Source of the DNA: Cohaesibacter gelatinilyticus
GTDB taxonomy: Bacteria > Pseudomonadota > Alphaproteobacteria > Rhizobiales > Cohaesibacteraceae
Assembly: GCF_900215605.1 (NCBI RefSeq)
Contig: NZ_OBEL01000001.1
Location: 1,488,001 to 1,552,000 of the forward strand
Direction of reading: 5' to 3'
Length of the DNA: 64,000 nt
Below, one piece after another: positions 39,836 through 47,842 of this stretch. The position numbers and the translations under genes are program-made. Under the pieces are notes generated by a model that was given only the letters and a program-made list of their open reading frames with translations, was not told the origin of the DNA and did not search any database. Each line of letters opens with the position of its first letter. Position 1 is the first letter of the stretch.

Positions 39836-39865
39836 AAAAGGGCAGCTTTTCAGCTGCCCTTTTTT
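39836..39865. terminator. Bidirectional terminator between glnA and the LysE gene
   Basis: AAAAGGGCAGC / GCTGCCCTTTT stem with a 6-nt loop, with T runs on both strands. It serves glnA (plus) and the convergent LysE-family gene (minus). Confidence 0.92.
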
Positions 39866-39893
39866 GTTTGCCTCATTAGCAGGATCGCCAATC

Positions 39894-40532
39894 TCAAGTC
39901 TCCAAACGATAGCTTGCCAGCTTCACCCCAAAGCCAATGAAGACAACACCTGTCACCCCCTTCAACCAACGCTGAAAAGCACCACTTTGTGCAGCAGATG
40001 TCAGCCTGTTCAACAACAGAACCATGGCTCCAAACCACACCGCATTGATGAGAGAATGAACAGAGACAAGCAGGAAGGACGAAGTAAGAGATGCTTCTTC
40101 AATCGAGATAAATTGAGGAAAGGCGGCGAGATAAAACATTGAAACTTTGGGATTCAATGCATTGGTCAGCAATCCCTCGAAATAGGCCTTGACCAAAGTG
40201 CGAGGTCTCTTGGCTGGTGTGATATCACGCACCTCACTTTCGCCCCGAAAAGCAGCATAGAGCGCTTTGATACCAATCCAACACAAATATGCCGCTCCTA
40301 AAAGCTTCACGATGGCGAATGCCGTGGCCGATTGCAGAAGGATCACCGAAATACCGAAAATCGAAAATGCTCCATGCAGATAAAAGCCGGTTACAAATCC
40401 CGCGACATTGGCAAAACCGGCAGAGCGCCCGGATGTAGGCACTGTTCGAGCAACAAGCACTCCATTGGGACCTGGCGAAATCACCAAAAGTGACGCCACC
40501 AAGGCAAAAGAAGCTATTTCTGACCATTCCAT
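39894..40532 (-). CDS. LysE/RhtB-family amino-acid exporter
   Basis: 212 residues with six membrane helices. The N-terminal signature SLLVISPGPNGVLVARTV and the mid-region LLTNALNPKVSMFYLAAFPQF are typical of LysE/RhtB exporters, which expel basic amino acids, homoserine, threonine or similar compounds. The substrate cannot be assigned from sequence. A single gene with no operon partner, convergent with glnA. Confidence 0.88.
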   Translation of the reverse strand: MEWSEIASFALVASLLVISPGPNGVLVARTVPTSGRSAGFANVAGFVTGFYLHGAFSIFGISVILLQSATAFAIVKLLGAAYLCWIGIKALYAAFRGESEVRDITPAKRPRTLVKAYFEGLLTNALNPKVSMFYLAAFPQFISIEEASLTSSFLLVSVHSLINAVWFGAMVLLLNRLTSAAQSGAFQRWLKGVTGVVFIGFGVKLASYRLET

Positions 40533-40641
40533 AGAGCAATCCCCTCATCATGTGATTGACCAAAACATGAAGATTTTCATATATGAAATCAAGCATAATC
40601 AAAATGAAAACAAACTGGACACCAAGGACTGAGCCTTTTAC

Positions 40642-41229
40642 TCAGAATTCCTCTTCCATGGGAAGCCAACTGTGCAGCATGGATCGCTCTGCCCAGTCAT
40701 AGGTAAAATAGCAACCACCACCGCTCTTCTGATCATACCGACCATCAATCGGCAGTCCGGTCAGATGACAATAGAGCAAAGTGCCAACACCTCCATGGCC
40801 TACCATAAGCACATCCCCCATGCGGTCTCGCCCTTTCACTTCACTCATTGCCAACTCGAACGCCCCAACGATCCGGGCTTGCGCATCACTCGCACATTCC
40901 CAACCCCTGATCGACTTATCCGGATTGGAAAAGAAGAGCGAAACAAGATCTTCAAACATTTCAGGTGGGACAAAGCCCGTCGAAGATCGGTCATTCTCAA
41001 CCATCTGCGCTCGCACGATAACGGGAATATCCAAAGCTCGCCCTATTGGAGCAGCCGTCTCCAGAGCTTTGGGCTCATCGCTGCAATAGATGGACTTGGT
41101 GCCCAAAAGCCAGCTTTGACTCATGAGTGCCTCAATACGGGCCTGTCCCTGATCACTCAAGCTCCACTGCCGCACTGGCATATAGGGTTCGATCTCAATT
41201 TGAGGGTGGGTCAGGTAACGCACCAGCAT
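40642..41229 (-). CDS. Histidine phosphatase superfamily protein (atypical LTHPQ motif)
   Basis: 195 residues. The start MLVRYLTHPQIEIEP replaces the usual RHG motif of phosphoglycerate-mutase-like phosphatases with R-x-L-T-H-P; Arg4 and His8 are retained, as in a known subgroup. The second catalytic histidine lies in VLMVGHGGVGTLLYCHLTG, and an acidic residue in YCSDEPKALETA. The substrate is unknown. GAGG is 6 nt upstream of the ATG. It stands alone, followed by the LysE gene 109 bp later. Confidence 0.8.
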   Translation of the reverse strand: MLVRYLTHPQIEIEPYMPVRQWSLSDQGQARIEALMSQSWLLGTKSIYCSDEPKALETAAPIGRALDIPVIVRAQMVENDRSSTGFVPPEMFEDLVSLFFSNPDKSIRGWECASDAQARIVGAFELAMSEVKGRDRMGDVLMVGHGGVGTLLYCHLTGLPIDGRYDQKSGGGCYFTYDWAERSMLHSWLPMEEEF

Positions 41230-41277
41230 GTTTGCCTCATCCCGATTGGTAGATGCAGACAGATTAGGGCCAAGTGC

Positions 41278-41451
41278 TTAAATGAGCAAAAAGAAAAGAC
41301 CAAGAAGAGAGGTAAAAAGCAAATTGAGGCCAATGGATAGACGGGTAGGCGTGATACGATTCGCATGCGCGCGATCAGCACGATACAAAGTATGTTTGAG
41401 TTCAAACACATGTGCACGCACATTCTCGATTTCTGCGTCGACCTTATCCAT
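41278..41451 (-). CDS. Possible small C-tail-anchored membrane protein
   Basis: 57 codons from ATG 41451; a TTG four codons earlier is also open. The product has a charged helical N-terminal half (MDKVDAEIENVRAHVFELKH) and a single C-terminal helix (LSIGLNLLFTSLLGLFFLLI) that ends the protein, as in tail-anchored proteins. The ribosome binding site is weak. No family recognised. It lies 48 bp upstream of the histidine phosphatase on the same strand, so co-transcription is possible. Confidence 0.4.
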   Translation of the reverse strand: MDKVDAEIENVRAHVFELKHTLYRADRAHANRITPTRLSIGLNLLFTSLLGLFFLLI

Positions 41452-41933
41452 ACAGCGCCCCAAATCTCTCCCCCGATTTCAGCCGACATTGTAGCGCCCA
41501 AATAGTAAACAAACATTAACCATATCACTTTTCCCCAAAAACAAGAGCATTGGTGAGTGAGTTATTTCATATTGATTTCAAAGGATAAGCATTATCTGGC
41601 CTCATCCAGCAAAGGAACTTAAATCCTCTTTTCCAATGATCACTCAGATTAGAAAAGACAAAACGGCTCTGCATTGATCAGGTGCAGATTGAGACGACCA
41701 GTTTCATACCCAGAATATAAATTGCCATTCCATCAAGGGAAAATCGTTACTTTTTCTACGCTCACTATTGACCCGGCAAAGACCGACAAGCCAAAGTGGG
41801 GCAAACCAAACCCTGTTGATTCGAGCCGTTCTGAGAAGGCTTGAGCAGCCTGATGACGCCAAAAGTGCGAAAATGGCTGCCTGTCAAACAGGTATGATTC
41901 GTGCGGCCCTCAAAAGCAAAGCCAAGGAAATAG
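41452..41933. other. Upstream region of parE (no gene recognised)
   Basis: About 480 bp. It must hold the parE promoter, but I see no clear -35/-10 pair, operator or repeat. Open frames here lack ribosome binding sites or overlap parE. Confidence 0.5.
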
Positions 41934-43994
41934 ATGTCTGCGTCCGACGATCTTTTTGCCGATCCTGCTGCTCAACCAGTACCCAGCAAAGCGGTAGCAA
42001 AACCCAAGTCACAATCCAAGGCTCCAGAACCGGCCAGCGCACCTACCCCTATTCCCGCATCCAAGGCTGACTATACAGCGGCAGACATTGAGGTACTGGA
42101 AGGTCTCGAACCTGTTCGCCGTCGCCCTGGCATGTATATAGGTGGCACGGATGAAAAAGCCCTTCATCATCTGTTTGCAGAAGTCATCGACAACTCGATG
42201 GATGAGGCCGTTGCCGGTTTTGCCAGCTGGATTGAGGTCGAACTTGACGCAGATGGAACCCTGAATGTTACAGATAACGGACGTGGTATTCCTGTCGACC
42301 CTCACCCCAAATTCAAAGACAAATCCGCTCTGGAAGTAATCCTGACCACCCTGCATGCAGGCGGTAAATTTGATTCCAAGGTTTATGAAACCTCCGGTGG
42401 TCTGCATGGTGTGGGTGTTTCTGTGGTAAACGCCCTGTCTGAAACGCTTGTTGTGGAAGTTGCCAGAAACAAGAAGCTTTTCCGTCAAACCTTTTCACGT
42501 GGTATAACGCAAGGTCCGCTAGAACATCTGGGTGATGTCCATAATCGTCGTGGCACCAAGGTTTCCTTCAAACCTGACCACGAGATTTTCGGTACCAAGC
42601 TACGCTTTCGCCCGGAAATTCTGATGAAAATGGCACGCTCCAAGGCCTATCTCTTTGGTGGCGTTGAAATTCGCTGGACCTGTGCACCGGAACTTCTGGA
42701 AAATCTACCTGAGATTCCACCTAAAGCGACTTTCCACTTCCCTGGCGGTCTGAAGGACTATCTCTCAGCATCACTGGGTAAGCAAAACTTTGTCACACCG
42801 GAAATCTTTGCGGGCAAGACCGAAAAGACAGGCGGCCATGGCGCTGTAGAATGGGCCGTTTGCTGGTATGCAGGCGACGGTTTCTCAAATTCTTACTGTA
42901 ACACTGTTCCGACGCCTGAGGGCGGCACCCACGAAAGTGGCCTACGTACCGCCCTGCTCCGTGGTTTGAAGAATTATGCCGAGCTGACCAACAACAAAAA
43001 AGGCGCTTTGCTCACGGCAGATGATGTCATGACATCCGCAGGCGCCCTGCTCTCCGTCTTCATTCGCGAACCGGAATTTGTCGGTCAGACCAAGGATCGT
43101 TTGGCAACGACTGCAGCAACTCGCATAGTTGATCAAGCCGTGCGTGACCAGTTTGACCACTGGCTAACCAATGCCCCACAACAGGCCAATCGTCTGCTGG
43201 AATGGGTGGTTGATCGCGCCGAAGAGCGCTTGCGTCGCCGCAAGGAAAAAGACGTCAGTCGTAAATCAGCGGTGCGCAAATTGCGCTTGCCGGGCAAACT
43301 GGCTGATTGCTCACAAAATGCCAAAGGCGATACCGAGATCTTCATCGTGGAGGGTGACTCGGCCGGTGGCTCTGCCAAACAGGCTCGTAATCGCTCCACC
43401 CAGGCGGTCTTGCCACTGCGCGGCAAAATCCTGAACGTGGCCAATGCCAGTCGCGACAAGCTTGCTGCCAACCAGTTGTTGGCCGACCTGACCCAAGCCT
43501 TGGGCTGCGGAACACGCAAAACCTACAGTGATGATGAGCTTCGCTATGACCGCGTCATCATCATGACAGATGCTGATGTCGACGGTGCCCATATTGCCTC
43601 ACTTCTGCTCACATTCTTCCAACGTGAAATGCCAGAGTTGATCCAGAATGGTCATCTCTATTTGGCCATTCCACCGCTTTATCGCATCAGCCAAGGCGGC
43701 AAAACACTTTACGCCCGTGACGATGCTCATAAAGATGAGTTGATGGAAACCGAGTTCACTGGTAGAGGCAAAATCGATATCGGCCGATTTAAGGGCCTTG
43801 GTGAAATGCTGCCAGCACAGCTGAAGGAAACCACCATGGATCCTTCCAAACGTATCTTGCTGAAAGTACAGATCATCGATAACGAGCCGGGCGAAACCAA
43901 GGACGCGGTAACACGCCTGATGGGCAATAAACCGGAATCACGCTTTCAGTTCATTCAGGAAAATGCAGAATTTGCGACTGATCTGGATATCTGA
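41934..43994 (+). CDS. parE: DNA topoisomerase IV subunit B
   Basis: 686 residues. With ParC it decatenates daughter chromosomes. A Pro/Ala/Lys-rich N-terminal lead of about 45 residues precedes the GHKL ATPase domain: LEPVRRRPGMYIGG, EVIDNSMDEAVAG, VTDNGRGIPVD and TSGGLHGVGVSVVNALS. The TOPRIM domain starts at EIFIVEGDSAGGSAKQARNR and has the acidic TDADVDGAHI. Family choice of ParE over GyrB rests on the 686-residue length and the sequence QAVLPLRGKILNV. AAGGAAATAG precedes the ATG. Confidence 0.96.
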   Translation: MSASDDLFADPAAQPVPSKAVAKPKSQSKAPEPASAPTPIPASKADYTAADIEVLEGLEPVRRRPGMYIGGTDEKALHHLFAEVIDNSMDEAVAGFASWIEVELDADGTLNVTDNGRGIPVDPHPKFKDKSALEVILTTLHAGGKFDSKVYETSGGLHGVGVSVVNALSETLVVEVARNKKLFRQTFSRGITQGPLEHLGDVHNRRGTKVSFKPDHEIFGTKLRFRPEILMKMARSKAYLFGGVEIRWTCAPELLENLPEIPPKATFHFPGGLKDYLSASLGKQNFVTPEIFAGKTEKTGGHGAVEWAVCWYAGDGFSNSYCNTVPTPEGGTHESGLRTALLRGLKNYAELTNNKKGALLTADDVMTSAGALLSVFIREPEFVGQTKDRLATTAATRIVDQAVRDQFDHWLTNAPQQANRLLEWVVDRAEERLRRRKEKDVSRKSAVRKLRLPGKLADCSQNAKGDTEIFIVEGDSAGGSAKQARNRSTQAVLPLRGKILNVANASRDKLAANQLLADLTQALGCGTRKTYSDDELRYDRVIIMTDADVDGAHIASLLLTFFQREMPELIQNGHLYLAIPPLYRISQGGKTLYARDDAHKDELMETEFTGRGKIDIGRFKGLGEMLPAQLKETTMDPSKRILLKVQIIDNEPGETKDAVTRLMGNKPESRFQFIQENAEFATDLDI

Positions 43995-43999
43995 TACGG

Positions 44000-44431
44000 A
44001 TGATTGGGCGTGCAATGACAGCTTCCTGGAACAAGAAATTGCAAAAAGTACAGATACTGGCCCTGCCCTTTATACTGATGCTATTTCTTTGCATTTCTCC
44101 CACGATGATCTGGGCAGCAGACAAAAACCTGCCACCTTATGAGACGCAGCTTCGTCGTCTGAGTTCCATCGTAGGAGCTCTGATGCATCTCGATCCTCTC
44201 TGCAATCAATCAGATCCCAAAAGCTGGCACAAAACCATGACAGCAATCCTCAAGGCCGAAAACCCTGATGATGTACGCAACCGCCAGCTGACCGATCGCT
44301 TCAATCAGAGTTATCGCACCTATTCTTCCACCTATGAAACTTGTAACAATCAGGCACGCAAAGTCACCAGCCTGTATCGCGAAGAAGCAACATCGATTTT
44401 GACAAATCTGCAGCTCAAACACGCGCGTTAA
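44000..44431 (+). CDS. TIGR02301-family exported protein
   Basis: 143 residues, starting 5 bp after parE. The N-terminus is a signal peptide (basic start, core ALPFILMLFLCISP, cleavage near IWAAD, about residue 40). The mature part has YETQLRRLSSIVGALMHLDPLC, then paired cysteines (LDPLCNQ and YETCNNQ) that could form a periplasmic disulfide, and a helical C-terminus. This resembles the small TIGR02301 family of alphaproteobacteria, whose function is unknown. An ATG five codons downstream (44015) is an alternative start. Confidence 0.75.
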   Translation: MIGRAMTASWNKKLQKVQILALPFILMLFLCISPTMIWAADKNLPPYETQLRRLSSIVGALMHLDPLCNQSDPKSWHKTMTAILKAENPDDVRNRQLTDRFNQSYRTYSSTYETCNNQARKVTSLYREEATSILTNLQLKHAR

Positions 44432-44627
44432 CCAAATTTCTTAAAACCCGACGAATAACTTTAACTTTTTCTTAATCATACAGACGCAACCCGTGGCTAA
44501 TGTGCTATCCCTATGTTGAAGCAGTGCCATATCTCCACTGATAACTTGTAACACAAATCAAGCTTCTGGAGATTTGGCCAATCCGGACACGAGGAAGAAT
44601 CCGGCAATCAACAGCGAGGGACAGGCC

Positions 44628-44906
44628 ATGAAATTCGATGATCATTCCACACAACAGCATTCATCAGACTTGGAAGGCATCGAACTGGAGCGTCAAAAAC
44701 AGCATGTCCTGACATTGCTGAATGATTTTTGGGATGAAGCATCAGACGAAGGTGTTGATCAGGATTTGCTGGCCCATGCAGCATTATTTCAAGCTCTTTC
44801 CAGCTTCGTTCTCGCTTATGGTGAAGAAGCTGTTTCAGACATGTGCAAGAACCTGTCCAGCCGCGTCATGGCAGGCGACTATACAGTCGGACGCATCCTG
44901 CAATAA
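44628..44906 (+). CDS. Conserved-looking hypothetical protein
   Basis: 92 residues from ATG 44628, with GAGGGA upstream. Acidic, hydrophilic, predicted helical: a charged start rich in His/Gln/Asp, then VLTLLNDFWDEASDEGVDQD, and AALFQALSSFVLAYGEEAVSD. It has no signal peptide or membrane segment, so it is probably cytoplasmic. I do not recognise a family. Neighbours are two exported proteins, with no obvious functional link. Confidence 0.7.
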   Translation: MKFDDHSTQQHSSDLEGIELERQKQHVLTLLNDFWDEASDEGVDQDLLAHAALFQALSSFVLAYGEEAVSDMCKNLSSRVMAGDYTVGRILQ

Positions 44907-45040
44907 GCGCTCCTCTATGATCCGAAGAACACAGTTCAATACCATCTTAAACAAAACCGGACAAACATATTTCCAGTTTTTGCTCAAGATGGTAGCCTTT
45001 CTCAAAAGCTCTTCGGTTTATCAGGATGGGACAGCAGCTC

Positions 45041-45814
45041 ATGCGTCGTCAGTCAATAAGACTTGTTCCCTTATTCTCCTGCCTCGCGGCGTCTCTTGTC
45101 AGCAATCCTACTGCAATTGCCGCGAGCTCCGTCACCACGGAACGCATCATCGGACTTCCCAACTATTCAACGTCAAGTCAAGAGACTCCGGCGACGCTAA
45201 ACGGTGACATAAACAACTCTGCCGGTAGCGGAGCAAGCCTGAATGGTGATGAAATCATCAACCAGGAACCGGAAGGTGCTGAAGGACAGCTTGCTGTCCC
45301 TCCTTTGGAGGCTGATCTGCCCATCACTATTGCGCCCGATGCCCCATTGCCAAGAATTTTCTATGATATCTCCAGTGCACCCAGTGGTGTACAACGAATG
45401 CATGCGACATTGCTGGAAGCCACACAGAGCGGCGATATGGAAAAGATGCGCATAGCCATCGAGATCAATGAATTGCCTCCCATAATTGGTTTTGACGAAG
45501 GTGAAACGGACCCGATCGCACAATTACGATCCCTATCAGGAGACCCAGAGGGTTCAGAAATTCTTGCTATCATGAATGAAATCCTGGAAGCCGGATACAT
45601 CATTCAAGACAAAGGCACTCCGCAGGAGCTCTATATTTGGCCCTATTTCGCTGACTATCCATTGTCACGCCTTACCAGACCACAAAGAGTGGAACTGTTT
45701 CGATTGATAACCGCAGGTGATTATTCCGAAATGCAGGCTTTGGGACATTATATGTTCTATCGCATCGCTATAGGTCCGGACGGAACCTGGCACTATTTCA
45801 CCGCTAGTGATTAG
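45041..45814 (+). CDS. Exported hypothetical protein
   Basis: About 257 residues. The N-terminus MRRQSIRLVPLFSCLAASL ending in TAIAAS is a signal peptide. A disordered Ser/Asn/Gly-rich stretch and a Pro-rich segment (PPLEADLPITIAPDAPLP) follow. The C-terminal part (about residue 110 onward) looks folded: LLEATQSGDMEKMRIAIE, ELYIWPYFADYPLSRLTRPQRVEL split over two strands, and a conserved-looking end GPDGTWHYFTASD. Similar C-termini occur in rhizobial hypothetical proteins. Periplasmic location is likely, function unknown. An ATG five codons upstream (45026) is also possible; neither has a good ribosome binding site. Confidence 0.7.
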   Translation: MRRQSIRLVPLFSCLAASLVSNPTAIAASSVTTERIIGLPNYSTSSQETPATLNGDINNSAGSGASLNGDEIINQEPEGAEGQLAVPPLEADLPITIAPDAPLPRIFYDISSAPSGVQRMHATLLEATQSGDMEKMRIAIEINELPPIIGFDEGETDPIAQLRSLSGDPEGSEILAIMNEILEAGYIIQDKGTPQELYIWPYFADYPLSRLTRPQRVELFRLITAGDYSEMQALGHYMFYRIAIGPDGTWHYFTASD

Positions 45815-45893
45815 CTCAATTTGTTCGACATTGGGGAAAAGGCAGCAAACAGGGTAAAAAATCACTCAAATCAACCCTATTTAGCGCATTTGA

Positions 45894-45921
45894 TTGACAA
45901 ATCGTGTCAAAATCGTATGGT
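45894..45921 (+). promoter_or_regulatory. Sigma-70 promoter with overlapping palindrome, upstream of rhlE
   Basis: TTGACA, 16 bp, TATGGT: a perfect -35 and a -10 matching at four of six positions. The -35 is the left arm of the inverted repeat TTGACA-ATCG(A)-TGTCAA (45894-45910), which could be an operator. It lies 74 bp upstream of the ATG chosen for the helicase. Confidence 0.6.
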
Positions 45922-45994
45922 TCGCCCACATTTCCGGCAACCCTTGTGCTGTCATTTATTGAGAGCACAAAGCAACATATGGTTCCATCATCGG

Positions 45995-47500
45995 ATGAAA
46001 TTTTCGGATTTAGGTCTGAGTTCCAAAGTGCTCGCTGCTGTAGAGGCAGCTGGTTACGAAACTCCCACCCCTATTCAGGCGCAAGCCATTCCTCATGTCC
46101 TTGCTCGCAAGGATGTTCTTGGCGTCGCCCAAACCGGAACCGGCAAGACAGCATCATTCACCTTGCCGATGCTGTCCTTGTTGGAAAGTGGTCGTCCTCG
46201 GGCAAGAATGCCCCGGACCCTCATTCTGGAACCAACCCGTGAGCTTGCTGCACAGGTAGAACAAAGCTTTACTGTTTACGGGCAAAATCATCGCCTGACT
46301 GTAGCACTCCTCATCGGTGGTGTCTCATTTGCAGATCAGCTCAAGAAGCTTGATCGCGGTGCAGATGTTCTGATTGCCACACCTGGTCGACTATTGGATC
46401 ACTTTGAGCGCGGAAAATTGCTGCTGAATGCAGTCGATACTTTCGTTGTCGATGAAGCTGACCGGATGCTGGATATGGGGTTCATTCCTGATATCGAACG
46501 GATTTGCAAACTGCTACCGCCATCTCGGCAGACTGTATTTTTCTCCGCGACTATGCCATCGGAAATCCAATCTCTTGTAGATCAGTTCTTGCGTAATCCG
46601 GAACGAATTGAAGTTGCTCCGCCTTCTTCAACTGCAAAGACAATCACACAAGGCATAGTTGCTTCCGGCAACAAGCCTTGGGAAAAGCGCGAAGTGTTGC
46701 GCAACTTGATCACAGAGGCACAAGAGCTGCAAAATGCGATCATTTTCTGCAACCGAAAGCGTGACGTGGCAACTCTGTTCCGATCACTGAACAAACATGG
46801 CTTCAATGCAGGAGCCTTGCATGGTGACATGGATCAAACCTCACGTATGGCCACATTGGATAAATTCAAGTCTGGTGAGCTGAGCATATTGGTAGCCAGT
46901 GATGTTGCTGCTCGTGGGTTGGACATTCCAACGGTAAGCCACGTCTTCAATTTTGATCTGCCAACCCATGCAGAAGACTATGTCCACCGAATTGGTCGTA
47001 CAGGACGCGCTGGCCGCGAAGGAGTTGCCCTTTCAATTGCCACCCGCAATGACACCAAATATCTCGATTCCATTGAAAAACTCATTGACGAGAAAATAGC
47101 GTGGCAAGGCGATGGATCATTCCCCGAACGCAGCGATGAAGACGAAGAGAGCAGCAGATCTCGCAAAGGGTCCCGTAATTCTCGTCGCACCCGCTCCGGA
47201 AAGAAAGACAAGGACAATTCACCACAACGCGAGGCTCGCGAAAGAAAAGAAAGCCCGGCTTCATCTGAAAGCCAAGAGGAACGTAGACCACGCCCACGCA
47301 AGGATCGCCAAGAGCGCCATAGCGAAAACTCCGAAAGTGCAAGCAGAAATCGCTCACCGCAAGGGCGCGGCAGACGAGGCAGAGATCGTGACGACAAACA
47401 AGTCATCGGTATGGGCGACCATGTGCCTGCCTTCCTGTTGGCGCCGATCAGGCCTCCCAAACGCAAAACAAAAAAGCTTGAAAGCAAGAGCGCTGAATAA
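45995..47500 (+). CDS. rhlE: DEAD-box ATP-dependent RNA helicase, RhlE type
   Basis: 501 residues. All helicase motifs are visible: Q motif around YETPTPIQAQAIP, motif I AQTGTGKTASF, DEAD in VVDEADRMLDMGF, SAT in FFSATMPSE, and motif VI HRIGRTGRAGR. From about residue 380 the tail is long and low-complexity, rich in Arg, Ser, Glu and Lys, and probably binds RNA. The start at MKFSDLGLSSKVL matches the family; the open frame runs 58 codons upstream but crosses the promoter at 45894. Likely roles are RNA decay, ribosome assembly or cold adaptation. Confidence 0.93.
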   Translation: MKFSDLGLSSKVLAAVEAAGYETPTPIQAQAIPHVLARKDVLGVAQTGTGKTASFTLPMLSLLESGRPRARMPRTLILEPTRELAAQVEQSFTVYGQNHRLTVALLIGGVSFADQLKKLDRGADVLIATPGRLLDHFERGKLLLNAVDTFVVDEADRMLDMGFIPDIERICKLLPPSRQTVFFSATMPSEIQSLVDQFLRNPERIEVAPPSSTAKTITQGIVASGNKPWEKREVLRNLITEAQELQNAIIFCNRKRDVATLFRSLNKHGFNAGALHGDMDQTSRMATLDKFKSGELSILVASDVAARGLDIPTVSHVFNFDLPTHAEDYVHRIGRTGRAGREGVALSIATRNDTKYLDSIEKLIDEKIAWQGDGSFPERSDEDEESSRSRKGSRNSRRTRSGKKDKDNSPQREARERKESPASSESQEERRPRPRKDRQERHSENSESASRNRSPQGRGRRGRDRDDKQVIGMGDHVPAFLLAPIRPPKRKTKKLESKSAE

Positions 47501-47504
47501 AATC

Positions 47505-47529
47505 AACCCCGCTTCAAGCGGGGTTTTTT
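47505..47529 (+). terminator. Terminator of rhlE
   Basis: AACCCCGCTT / AAGCGGGGTT, a tight hairpin followed by TTTTTT. It begins 4 bp past the stop. Confidence 0.92.
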
Positions 47530-47842
47530 ATGCCCAAATTTCTCAACCAGATTGTCAAAATACGCCTCAAGGCGGGGAAATAGCGGTCTCTATTTCATCC
47601 CATTTAGTCAAAATTTTTTAAAATAGACAATGAGATCAAAGCCAATATCAACTTGGTGATTTCGGTATTACCGGAATACAACTGCACATAGGGAATTTCC
47701 TCATGCACCCTTTGAGAAATATAGGTTTTTGTGTAGCTGACATGCCGTATTTAACGTCGTCTTAAAGGTTAAACCTCTAATCTGATCCCAATCGGGGATG
47801 ACGAATGAGGGGTCACGCTTCTAGCTAGCGTGTGTGATAAGA
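47530..47842. other. Upstream region of the diguanylate cyclase gene (no gene)
   Basis: About 310 bp of AT-rich sequence. It contains a short inverted repeat CGGTA-T-TACCG near 47663 but no clear promoter, and nothing resembling a c-di-GMP riboswitch. Confidence 0.5.

Noticed and set aside
47530-47842. Cyclic di-GMP riboswitch upstream of the diguanylate cyclase
   Set aside because: No conserved GEMM core or paired helices are visible.
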